A DNA stretch of 38,844 nucleotides from a virus. Below the pieces are notes generated by a model that made no database searches, had not been told where the DNA came from, and saw only the letters and a program-made list of their open reading frames with translations. Below, piece after piece: positions 24,143 through 32,086 of the stretch. The stretch is taken from positions 1 through 38,844 of the IMG/VR virus record IMGVR_UViG_3300049846_002010; one strand, 5' to 3'. The position numbers were made by a program, and so were the translations under genes. Numbering within the stretch: the first letter of the stretch is position 1; each line of letters begins with the position of its first letter.

Positions 24143-27100
24143 TGTTCGTAGCTAGTCCTCACACCCATGTTGAAAGTCCCATCACAGGTTCCTCGGTGGA
24201 CAACATGGTCAAACGCGCCGTTGAACTGAAGAGAACCCATTTCTCTTATACAGATCCCGCATACCTTACTAGCTGCCTATCTGCGTACGAAAAGGCTAAA
24301 AAGAAGGGCCTCAAATTCATTCCTGGTGTAGAGATTTTCTTCAAAGACCCGACTTGTCCCATTACAAAGGGAAGTCGCAGCGATACTGTAAAGTTTTTCA
24401 AACTCACCCTTCACGCAACCGATCAGGCTGCTTATCAAAAGCTTTGCGAACTTTCTTCCAAAGAACGGCTGGCTAAGATCATCTCCTATGGCTCGGAATT
24501 CGAGGTTTGGTCGTGGAAAGACCTAGAAGAATGTGCCCCATTAAACATCCTGGTCTCATCGAGTGACGCTAATGACTTGGTAGCCAAAAACCTCTTCACG
24601 GGAAGGCCCGACCTAGCCGAGAAGATGATGCTAAAGCTGAAGCAAATGTTCGGCGACAAGTACTACGCGGCCATTGTTGGAAACAAAATGGACAAGACCC
24701 GGGCCTCTTTTGTGGAAATGACCTTCCAAGACGGCTCTAAGATGGTTGTCAAATCGACCGACAAGGTCAGAACAAACAAGCTTAAAATGGGAGTTCCGGC
24801 TAGAGAGATTGCTGAGAATCCTGCTAGACATAGCTTTATTGAATCGATCGTCAAATCAGATATCTACACTCCAATTTACAAGATGATTGCAGACGCTAAG
24901 CTTCACGAGGGGAACTTGAAGATTCCCGATGGAGATATCCAGGCCAAAGCCAATAAGCTGATCGCTGGCTTGGCAATGAGGCACGGGATCAAAATCCTAT
25001 ATTCAGATTACGCCTACTACGCCGAACCTCAAGACAAGGGCGTTCAGGATGTTCGGCTGTCTCAAGACGGCATCAAAGAGTATGCTAATCGCCACATGCA
25101 GAGCACGGAAGAGGCTCTGGAGTACATGACGAAAGAACTTGGACTTCCTTTCAATTTTAGCGAACAGATCCTTGCAAACAATACCGAATGGGCCTCCAAA
25201 TTTGATGGGTTCAAGTTGGAATATACTTATGCGGTTCCTACAATCGAAGGCGAAAAAGATTCTGCGCTTTTATCTATGGAAATCATTCACGCTAATGGCA
25301 GAATGAAATGGGACAATCCTGTTTATGTTGAACGTCTTAAGTACGAACTTCAGGTTTTGGCAAATAATGGCAAAGTGAATCTTCTTCCTTACTTCTTTCC
25401 CATTCGAGATGTTTTAAACTACTACAAAGAAAATGGCCAGTTGACAGGGCCAGCTCGCGGATCAGCCGCTGGCTCTCTGTTCATGTATCTCATGGGTATT
25501 ACCCAAGTAGACCCTATCAAATATGGCCTGAGCTTTGAGCGCTTTCTTTCACTTGATCGTATCCTAACGGGCAATTGGCCTGACGTGGATGTTGACTTAG
25601 TTGATCGAGAATTGCTTGTAGGGAAGGACGGTAAGTCTGGATACCTATATGGTCGATGGGGCAATAAAGCTGCTCAAGTCTCTACCAGAATCATGCTGCG
25701 CCTAAAAAGCGCCATTAAGGACGTAAATCGATACTTTAAGGGCTCAGTCGAGCCTGAGATCGAAAAGCTCTCGAAATCTCTTCCCACGCCACCTCAGGGC
25801 GTATCTGATCAAGCCTTCGTGTTTGGTTATGAAGATGACGATGGAAACGAGGTTCCAGGACTTATCGAGACCAACGAAGACTTAAAGAAGTATGCTGCAG
25901 AAAGGCCAGCGGAGTGGGATCTTGTGGTTCGATGTCTCGGTATCGCTAGACAGCACTCAAAGCACGCCTCAGCTTTTGTTATTGCCGACCGCCCTATCTC
26001 CGAAATCGTTCCAATGTTCATGGGCAATATTACACAGTATGACATGAAAGCTGTGGAAAAAGCCAAGTTGATCAAATACGACTTTCTTGTTGTCAATCAG
26101 CTAAAAGATATTCAGAAGTGCTTGAAGCTAATCTGTAAAAAGAATAAAGAGAATCAGATTATTGGCTACTTTACCCATAACGGTCAAGTGCAATACATCT
26201 GGGATTTACCAGAGGATTTAAACGTGTTCGCTAGTTCGTGGGAAGGCGATAATGCGACCATCTTTCAGATTCACACCAGAGCAATGCGGCCATTTGTTCA
26301 TAGAATCAAATTGAAAAGTATTGAAGATACCTCGTGCGTTCAAGCGCTCGTTCGTCCTGGCCCCCTTGACTTCGTCAATGAGAAGAGTGGCAGGAACATG
26401 GCCGAAGAGTATATCGAGCGCCGCAGAGGGAATAGTCAGCCAGATATGTCTGAGCTTGCTGAAATTCTACCCGAAACTTACGGGATCATGGTGTATCAGG
26501 AACAAGTTGCCAAGGTCTCTAGGGTACTAGGTAATATGAAGCCTGGTGACGCAGAAGAGTTGCGCCGAGTCTTCTCAAAAAAATTAAAAGAAGATTCGCT
26601 CAAAATGAAGCCACTCTTTATGGAAGGTGCGATCAAGAAGCTCGGACAAGAAAAAGCAGATACGATCTGGTCCATGATGGAAACCTTCTCTCGATACGGG
26701 TTCAATAAATCGCACTCGGTTTCTTACGCAATGATCACCTATGCGTGTATGTACCTAAACTTCTACTATCCGCTCGAATGGTGGGCAGCGGTTCTCTCAA
26801 ATGCCGACGAGCAAGAGATCTCGAACGAACTTCATAAGTACGTGAAGGACATTTTGGCTCCACCAGACATCAACCTATCGACTAACGAGATGGTCATTGA
26901 CTATGAAACAAAAACCATTCGTGCCAAGCTCACAGTTCTTAAAGGGCTCGGAGAGAAGGCGGTCGATGCAATTGTTGCAGGGCGACCATACGCCGACATC
27001 AAGGATTTTATTCGAAAGAAAGTCGCAGGACCGTCACTCACTAGAAAGCTCATTCACGTTGGTGTGATGGATAGCTTGTTCCCAAGAGGTCTTGGGTTAT

Positions 27101-27705
27101 TGGACAAGATGCAGATGTACGAAGATGCTGTGAATCAAGTTACGTACGAAGACAAGATCGCAAAGGGCATTAAAGCCAAACCACCAAAGCCTGGTGAGGT
27201 TGACCCTCACTATGCTGGAATGCATCCGATTGCTGACTTTGTAGAAAGAAAAACCATTTACCCGACCATGCCTGGAAGTCTTTTTAATGTAATGCTCAAG
27301 CACTGTCCTAGAGTGCAAGAAGGCTCAGAATGCAAGCCAATTGTGAGCAATTCTTTGAGTTTTCCAGTCAGATTTGTCAGCGGCCAAGAGGCAATCAGAT
27401 TAGATAGTTACGAACCTACCAAAAATGACCTTGACTTTGCAGCGGCTGGGTACGTGGTTAAGTGCGATGAGTTCAACTATGCCAAGAACACAAAGAAGGC
27501 TCTTAAACTAATTGTTGACTTTGATGGGTATCAAACTGAGAAGGTGATTTGGCCCGACTATGAGACAGGAAAGCTTAAGGAATACGAGGGTTTGAAGAAG
27601 GGTGCCGTGTGCATTTTCTTCATGACCCGACGTGTCGATAAAGCAAGTACAAGAATGTCCGATGTCGTGGTGATATATTCTCCTTTACAGGCAGAGAAAG
27701 AATAG
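24142..27705 (+). CDS. dnaE: DNA polymerase III alpha subunit (C-family, DnaE-like)
   Basis: Replicative polymerase of 1187 residues. It begins with a PHP-type domain (SPHTHVESP, PGVEIFF). The polymerase core shows ARGSAAGSL, the catalytic pair PDVDVD (about 480), HSKHASAFVIA, LIKYDFL (third Asp, about 645), RPGPLDF and RYGFNKSHSVSYAMITY. The C-terminal part holds a helix-hairpin-type region (KGLGEKAVDAI) and a short OB-like tail. The PHP metal site is altered (for example TDP in place of TDH), so intrinsic exonuclease activity is doubtful; the separate exonuclease upstream would compensate. No intein was seen. A clamp and clamp loader are not in this window. Confidence 0.95.
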   Translation: MFVASPHTHVESPITGSSVDNMVKRAVELKRTHFSYTDPAYLTSCLSAYEKAKKKGLKFIPGVEIFFKDPTCPITKGSRSDTVKFFKLTLHATDQAAYQKLCELSSKERLAKIISYGSEFEVWSWKDLEECAPLNILVSSSDANDLVAKNLFTGRPDLAEKMMLKLKQMFGDKYYAAIVGNKMDKTRASFVEMTFQDGSKMVVKSTDKVRTNKLKMGVPAREIAENPARHSFIESIVKSDIYTPIYKMIADAKLHEGNLKIPDGDIQAKANKLIAGLAMRHGIKILYSDYAYYAEPQDKGVQDVRLSQDGIKEYANRHMQSTEEALEYMTKELGLPFNFSEQILANNTEWASKFDGFKLEYTYAVPTIEGEKDSALLSMEIIHANGRMKWDNPVYVERLKYELQVLANNGKVNLLPYFFPIRDVLNYYKENGQLTGPARGSAAGSLFMYLMGITQVDPIKYGLSFERFLSLDRILTGNWPDVDVDLVDRELLVGKDGKSGYLYGRWGNKAAQVSTRIMLRLKSAIKDVNRYFKGSVEPEIEKLSKSLPTPPQGVSDQAFVFGYEDDDGNEVPGLIETNEDLKKYAAERPAEWDLVVRCLGIARQHSKHASAFVIADRPISEIVPMFMGNITQYDMKAVEKAKLIKYDFLVVNQLKDIQKCLKLICKKNKENQIIGYFTHNGQVQYIWDLPEDLNVFASSWEGDNATIFQIHTRAMRPFVHRIKLKSIEDTSCVQALVRPGPLDFVNEKSGRNMAEEYIERRRGNSQPDMSELAEILPETYGIMVYQEQVAKVSRVLGNMKPGDAEELRRVFSKKLKEDSLKMKPLFMEGAIKKLGQEKADTIWSMMETFSRYGFNKSHSVSYAMITYACMYLNFYYPLEWWAAVLSNADEQEISNELHKYVKDILAPPDINLSTNEMVIDYETKTIRAKLTVLKGLGEKAVDAIVAGRPYADIKDFIRKKVAGPSLTRKLIHVGVMDSLFPRGLGLLDKMQMYEDAVNQVTYEDKIAKGIKAKPPKPGEVDPHYAGMHPIADFVERKTIYPTMPGSLFNVMLKHCPRVQEGSECKPIVSNSLSFPVRFVSGQEAIRLDSYEPTKNDLDFAAAGYVVKCDEFNYAKNTKKALKLIVDFDGYQTEKVIWPDYETGKLKEYEGLKKGAVCIFFMTRRVDKASTRMSDVVVIYSPLQAEKE

Positions 27706-27707
27706 GT

Positions 27708-28508
27708 ATGATAGGACACATGAAGCGATTTTTTGCCCTTGCCTTTTTGCTGCTCTTCCCAACGCTTGAAACGGAAGCTAGACCAATCACTATCGCAGTG
27801 ATTGATACGGGGTTTACTCAGGCTGTAGGATTTCCTACGCCAAATTTCTGCAAGTTTGGTCATGCTGATTTTACGACCGAAAAGCCAGTCTACAACAAGA
27901 TTCCGAGAGACTCGCATGGCCACGGAACGCACGTAACTTATTTGATCGAACAGTATCTGAAAGACATTCCGAATACCGAATACTGTATTGTAGTGATAAA
28001 GTACTGGATCCATGGCCAGAAAGCTAGTCGATCAGTTCAAAACACAACAGACTCCCTCGACAGAGCCTACCAAATAGCCGTGGACTTCATCAACTATAGT
28101 TCCTTTGGCTCAGAACCTGCAGAAAAAGAAGAAAAGATCATAAAAAAGATTTTGAAAACAAATACGAAGATCGTAACTGCGGCTGGTAATGAGGGTGCTG
28201 AGATTGTTTCAGATATCGAAAACGAACTTCGAATGCTAGAAGCAAAGGTTCTTAAAAAGGATCCTCCAAATATTACTACCGCCTACCCCGCAAATTATGA
28301 TGACAAAATCATTGTTGTGGGAAATTGGGAGAAACAATTTGTTCCAAACCCATCCTCTAATTGGGGAAGTAGGGTTAACGTGTGGGAAATAGGTACAGAT
28401 GTCGTGGCTGGCGGTAACATGATGACTGGAACAAGCCAAGCAACCGCTATTCATACTGGAAAGCTAGTTAGGAAAACGATACTTGAAAGGAAAACAAATG
28501 GAAATTAA
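27708..28508 (+). CDS. Secreted subtilisin-like (S8) serine protease
   Basis: This 266-residue protein opens with a typical signal peptide (residues about 5-24, hydrophobic FFALAFLLLF, then ETEA as a possible cleavage site). The S8 catalytic set follows at once: AVIDTG (D33), HGHGTHV (H72), AAGNEG (oxyanion Asn161) and TGTSQAT (S243). There is no propeptide between signal and catalytic Asp, unlike most secreted subtilases. It should act in the periplasm or outside the cell. A start at 27720 (MKRFF) has AGGA upstream and is equally likely. The 3' end overlaps the next gene by 11 bases. Confidence 0.85.
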   Translation: MIGHMKRFFALAFLLLFPTLETEARPITIAVIDTGFTQAVGFPTPNFCKFGHADFTTEKPVYNKIPRDSHGHGTHVTYLIEQYLKDIPNTEYCIVVIKYWIHGQKASRSVQNTTDSLDRAYQIAVDFINYSSFGSEPAEKEEKIIKKILKTNTKIVTAAGNEGAEIVSDIENELRMLEAKVLKKDPPNITTAYPANYDDKIIVVGNWEKQFVPNPSSNWGSRVNVWEIGTDVVAGGNMMTGTSQATAIHTGKLVRKTILERKTNGN

Positions 28509-29280
28509 AGAAGTGCTAGAGGAACTTTCGTCCCTCACAAAGAAAATCAATACGCCGACCCCTACCAATCCAGCAACCATTCAGGGACACAAGGCCAGAA
28601 AGAAGTCTGCAGAACTTAGGATCCCCGACGTAAAGAAGGAATACCGAAGACTGCTAGTTCAGCACATTGTGCCGATCGTGGTCACAGGATCTACTTCAAA
28701 AGATTTCTTTGACACTGCAGTTGATAAGATCAAGATCTTGGGAATTGATGGAGAGTCCATCTACAAAGATCTGCTCAGCTTGATGCCAAAAGAAGCATCG
28801 TCTGGAAAGATGACTTCCAAGGTAGTAGTTGACGTTCTTTCTCGACATTTCGAAGACCTTGCAGCAAAGTCTGGGGTAGTCTCCTATCCACAGATTTTGT
28901 ACAAGAACTCGAAAGGTTTTGCGATCAAAGATCAGAAAGACCTGATGAGATTGATTAAGCAATCCATTAATGACGTTGGATCTGAAATGAGCTTGATCTA
29001 CAATCTCGACAAAATTTCGGAGTATGCATTGGAAATGGGCTTTGATGGTTCAAAGCCATTTCTTCCCGTTTTGGTCCTAGTGGAAGATCAGGGCATCGTT
29101 AGCTCTATCCTCGAAGGCCAAAAAAGGTTGTTCGGATCAAGTTACCTGTTGACTTCTGGTGAAGCCTCAGATAGCTTAAACAAGGAAGCGATGGCTTCAG
29201 TGAGTTCGACAACCAAAGATAGCGTTTCCAAAGCATTGAAAAGTGTAAAAGACGATTTAGTCAAAAGGAGCAAAAAATGA
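28498..29280 (+). CDS. Hypothetical protein upstream of SSB
   Basis: Unrecognised 260-residue protein. Residues 1-60 are basic and polar, 60-140 are helical, 140-215 look alpha/beta (FLPVLVLVEDQGIVSSI), and 215-260 form a Ser/Lys-rich helix. It has no cysteines and no signal peptide. ATG 28498 is preceded by GAAAGG and lies inside the subtilase 3' end. Its stop overlaps the SSB start by ATGA, so a replication/recombination role by association is possible, but the sequence does not show it. Confidence 0.65.
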   Translation: MEIKEVLEELSSLTKKINTPTPTNPATIQGHKARKKSAELRIPDVKKEYRRLLVQHIVPIVVTGSTSKDFFDTAVDKIKILGIDGESIYKDLLSLMPKEASSGKMTSKVVVDVLSRHFEDLAAKSGVVSYPQILYKNSKGFAIKDQKDLMRLIKQSINDVGSEMSLIYNLDKISEYALEMGFDGSKPFLPVLVLVEDQGIVSSILEGQKRLFGSSYLLTSGEASDSLNKEAMASVSSTTKDSVSKALKSVKDDLVKRSKK

Positions 29281-30365
29281 AATTCGGAACTGGTAAAGTT
29301 GGATCTGGATCTAAGAAAAAGTACTTCAAACTCGAAAAGGGAGAAAGTGTTTATCGCATTATCCCGCCGTTTGGCCCGATGGCTGATGCGGATACGTGGG
29401 CTGTTTATTACAAAGTCCACTTTGGGTATTATGGACTTCCTAACCCAAAAACGAACAAGGCATTCATGCGTGCTTTTGTGAGTCCTGAGGTCAAGAACTT
29501 CAAAAACAGCATTATTGAAGTTGTCGATCCGGCAAACGAGCGCATTCGCCAGCTTAAGGAGGCCCTTGCCAATACTGAAAAGGGTAGTGAAGCCTCTAAG
29601 CAGTTGATCACTCTTCTCAAGCGTTACAACCTGGACTCTAAGTGGCATGTAAACGCTGTCAACCTTCAAGGTGAAATCGGCCTTCTTAAGATTCCACACA
29701 AGGCGTTCAAGCTTTTGGAAGCCGAAATCACGACCCTTCGTCAATCGGGCGTTGACCCGCTCAGCGTTGAGAATGGTCGGTATTTCACGTTTAAGCGCAC
29801 TGGCGAAGGTTTCGAAACCCAGTACTCAGTTAGCGTTTACAAGGAAAAGATCGAAGTCCAAGGTCTTGGCGTAGTCGAGAAGGAAAAGGTTCATGTCCTT
29901 ACCCCTGATCTGATCTCCAAGCTTGGTACGGTCAACCCTACAAACGGCGAAGTGACGTTTGATCGTGATGGTCACAACATCCTTACCCTTTACGCTCGTC
30001 CGACAGCCGAACAGGTTGCTCGAATGGTCAATGAAGGGCCTGCTGCTGTAGAAGAAATTCTTGGCCAAGGTGCTCAGGAAGAAGAGGAAGACGGTGACGA
30101 TGTTGACTCAGCATTGGCGTCCACTTCTGCTGCTTCTTCGACCCCTGCTGCTGCTTCTTCGACCCCTGCTGCTCAGACTTCCGCTGCTCCGGCTGCACAA
30201 GCTGCTCCGGCTGCACAAGCTGCTCCGGCTGCAACGCAAACAGTTGCTGGCCTGAAGATCGGCGGATCTGCTCCGACTCAAACGGCTGCTCCGGCTGCGA
30301 GTGCGGCGGCTCCGAGTTCAAACCAGAGCCCTGAGGAGTTCCTGAAGAGCATTGGTTTGAGGTAA
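29277..30365 (+). CDS. Single-stranded DNA-binding protein, T4 gp32-like
   Basis: Coats ssDNA and recruits recombination and replication proteins. The 362-residue protein has an N-terminal basic segment (GSGSKKKYFKLEKGE) followed by VYRIIPPFG, typical of phage gp32-type SSBs, and an OB-like core to about residue 245. An acidic patch (EEEEDGDDVD, about 267-276) is followed by an Ala/Pro/Ser/Thr/Gln-rich repeat linker and a short C-terminal peptide (SPEEFLKSIGLR). In gp32 the acidic tail is terminal; here it is internal. No CxH zinc finger of the T4 type was seen. AAGGAG precedes the start. It lies directly before UvsY- and UvsX-like genes. Confidence 0.78.
   Translation: MKFGTGKVGSGSKKKYFKLEKGESVYRIIPPFGPMADADTWAVYYKVHFGYYGLPNPKTNKAFMRAFVSPEVKNFKNSIIEVVDPANERIRQLKEALANTEKGSEASKQLITLLKRYNLDSKWHVNAVNLQGEIGLLKIPHKAFKLLEAEITTLRQSGVDPLSVENGRYFTFKRTGEGFETQYSVSVYKEKIEVQGLGVVEKEKVHVLTPDLISKLGTVNPTNGEVTFDRDGHNILTLYARPTAEQVARMVNEGPAAVEEILGQGAQEEEEDGDDVDSALASTSAASSTPAAASSTPAAQTSAAPAAQAAPAAQAAPAATQTVAGLKIGGSAPTQTAAPAASAAAPSSNQSPEEFLKSIGLR
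30129..30236 (+). repeat. In-frame tandem repeats in the SSB tail
   Basis: Two perfect 21-base copies (30129-30149 and 30150-30170, beginning gctgcttcttcgaccc) are followed by two perfect 18-base copies and one partial (30183-30234, unit gctgctccggctgcacaa). A further partial copy lies at about 30285-30298. They encode Ala/Ser/Pro/Gln linker units and are likely slippage-prone. Confidence 0.85.
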
Positions 30366-30368
30366 GAG

Positions 30369-30878
30369 ATGAGCGAGAACAGACTCCCAGCAAATACGTT
30401 CAATGACGGGTTGGCCTTGGAACTCCCTGAGTTCCGAGGTCTCCCCTCAATAAGATTGAACGCATCATCGCTTCAAGAAGCCGAAAGAAGGCTTCATGAG
30501 GCCCAGCACGTCAACCCTTCAACGTATACTAACCTGGAGCACTGTTTTAGCGAAGCTTATCGAGAGCTAAAGCGGCATCTCGCTACCGTAGGCTACCAAA
30601 TTACCAAGGTAGAAAACGAGTACGAGAAGAGCAAATCGATCGCGTTGTTGGACAAGTATCAAGAATACATGAAAGACAAGCCAGCTCGATTAGACACCTC
30701 GGAATTCAGAAAAGCATACATTTTTAGAGATGCGGAAGTTATGGAAGCCAAGGAAAGGCTCGACTCCCTCAAAGCCCTAGAGATGTTCCTGGATGGCCGA
30801 GTTAAAGTTATGGAAAATGTTGTCCGATATATGCGCAAGCGCATGGACCTAATTATTCGGTCAGGACTGGTGAAATAG
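30369..30878 (+). CDS. UvsY-like recombination mediator (candidate)
   Basis: This 169-residue helical protein has the layout of T4 UvsY, which loads UvsX onto gp32-coated DNA. A central helix (KVENEYEKSKSIALLDKYQEY) is followed by a loop and RKAYIFRDAEVMEAKERLDS, then a terminal helix ending VENVVRYMRKRMDLI-like. T4 UvsY (137 residues) has the similar order of helix, DRY/EKS-type segment and IKHI-ending helix. Context is strong: SSB lies upstream and UvsX directly downstream. The match is by pattern only. The first 45 residues are an extra, partly disordered extension. Confidence 0.6.
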   Translation: MSENRLPANTFNDGLALELPEFRGLPSIRLNASSLQEAERRLHEAQHVNPSTYTNLEHCFSEAYRELKRHLATVGYQITKVENEYEKSKSIALLDKYQEYMKDKPARLDTSEFRKAYIFRDAEVMEAKERLDSLKALEMFLDGRVKVMENVVRYMRKRMDLIIRSGLVK

Positions 30879-32077
30879 TGGCCATAGGCATTCTTTCATC
30901 ACTTGAAGAAGACAAAAAAGAAATCGAGGGCGGTTGGTTCGCCGCCCATCTCGCTTCCAAACACAAGGAAGAAGAGTGTAATGAGGCTCGTGAGCCCGAA
31001 CTAAAACCCAAAGGAGAATCTATGTCGAACAAGTGGGCAAAACAACTTAAAGCGTACGAAGATGCTGTAAAGTATGAGTATGACGCTTTCGCTCCAGAAA
31101 ATTGTATCTATACCCCTTCTCCCATGGTCAATTGGATCTTTGCCAATAAGAGCCATGGCCTACCCAAAGGTACTGGACTACTTTTGTTTTCCGAGCCCAA
31201 GGCGGGTAAGTCTCTTTTGGTCCAAGCGATGGTTCAAGAGCTTCATCGGCGCGATCCTGAAGCTTTGGCAATCATCTTCAACTCAGAAATGCGAGGATCC
31301 TTTCAACAAGGACTGTTCTCTGGGATTGATAAAGATCGTCTGATTATCTACGATACTAACCGTCCAGAAGACATCTTCGACCGTATGGAGAAGGATATTT
31401 ATCCTATGATTCAGGACGGGATGCCTCTTGGCCTGGCAGCCTTTGACTCCATTACCAACATTGGCGGTACAAAGTCGATGTCGGCTGATCGGTCTGTGAA
31501 TGACCACCTGATCGGCGACAAGGCCCTAACTATCACAAAGGGCTGGGAGAAGGTTGTCCCTATTTTCAAGCGCCACAAGATCCCCTACATCGGAGTCGAG
31601 CAGATGCGTAAGAACGTTGATGCTTCGAATCCTCATGCGCCCAAGGAGAAGATGGCCGGAGTGTTTTCTACAAAGCACGCATTCGAGTACTGGGTTTCGA
31701 TCAAGAGAGCAAATGCTGCTGATGACAAGGTCGATATCGAAGGAAACAAGTTCGAAAACGATGAAGTGTCAGACGCACGGGGCAACAAGGACCGCACCGG
31801 ACATAAGATCTACTTCAGAATGGAACAATCCTCTCTTGGCGTCGATGGTCGAGCTGGTGTTTTGACGATTGACTACAAAGAAGGTATTATCAACTCACAC
31901 GAAGAAATTTTCCTACTCGGAAAGAATACTGGAATCATCAAGAATCTCAACGCAGGCTCTTATGAGCTGTACGGAGAGAAGATTCGTGGAAAGGCCGAAG
32001 TTGCCATCCGTATTCGGGACGACCAGGAACTTGCTAAGAGAATCCTTGCGGATCTTAAAGCTCTTGACAGCAAGTAA
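30878..32077 (+). CDS. UvsX/RecA-like recombinase
   Basis: Strand-exchange ATPase. P-loop SEPKAGKSLL (about residues 105-114), a downstream Glu (FNSEMRG), Walker B GLAAFDSITN, a Lys/Arg-rich loop (MRKNVDASNPHAP) and VSIKRAN are visible. C-terminal residues 330-399 match the small domain. Two starts are possible. GTG 30878 overlaps the UvsY stop and gives 399 residues with a 48-residue polar N-terminus. ATG 31022 has an excellent AAGGAG and gives 351 residues starting MSNKWAKQL, closer to usual UvsX length. The first letter of the P-loop is Ser rather than Gly. Confidence 0.88.
   Translation: MAIGILSSLEEDKKEIEGGWFAAHLASKHKEEECNEAREPELKPKGESMSNKWAKQLKAYEDAVKYEYDAFAPENCIYTPSPMVNWIFANKSHGLPKGTGLLLFSEPKAGKSLLVQAMVQELHRRDPEALAIIFNSEMRGSFQQGLFSGIDKDRLIIYDTNRPEDIFDRMEKDIYPMIQDGMPLGLAAFDSITNIGGTKSMSADRSVNDHLIGDKALTITKGWEKVVPIFKRHKIPYIGVEQMRKNVDASNPHAPKEKMAGVFSTKHAFEYWVSIKRANAADDKVDIEGNKFENDEVSDARGNKDRTGHKIYFRMEQSSLGVDGRAGVLTIDYKEGIINSHEEIFLLGKNTGIIKNLNAGSYELYGEKIRGKAEVAIRIRDDQELAKRILADLKALDSK
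31011..31024 (+). promoter_or_regulatory. Internal ribosome site and ATG in UvsX gene
   Basis: AAGGAG at 31011-31016 is spaced 5 bases from ATG at 31022, in frame with the longer UvsX-like reading frame. It is much stronger than anything before GTG 30878, so it may be the true or a second start. Confidence 0.7.
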
Positions 32078-32086
32078 GGCGGTAAA

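Noticed and set aside
17150-27705. Inteins in RNR or DnaE
   Set aside because: Active-site motifs run continuously and no splice-type Cys/Ser start with HN-Cys/Ser/Thr end was seen.
29142-29744. 200-residue open frame on the minus strand across SSB
   Set aside because: It lies opposite two well-supported genes, is Leu/Phe/Arg-rich without motifs, and has no ribosome site. It is a shadow frame.
30129-30298. Short regular repeats considered as a CRISPR array
   Set aside because: There are no spacers. The units are in-frame codons for an Ala/Pro/Ser linker in the SSB.
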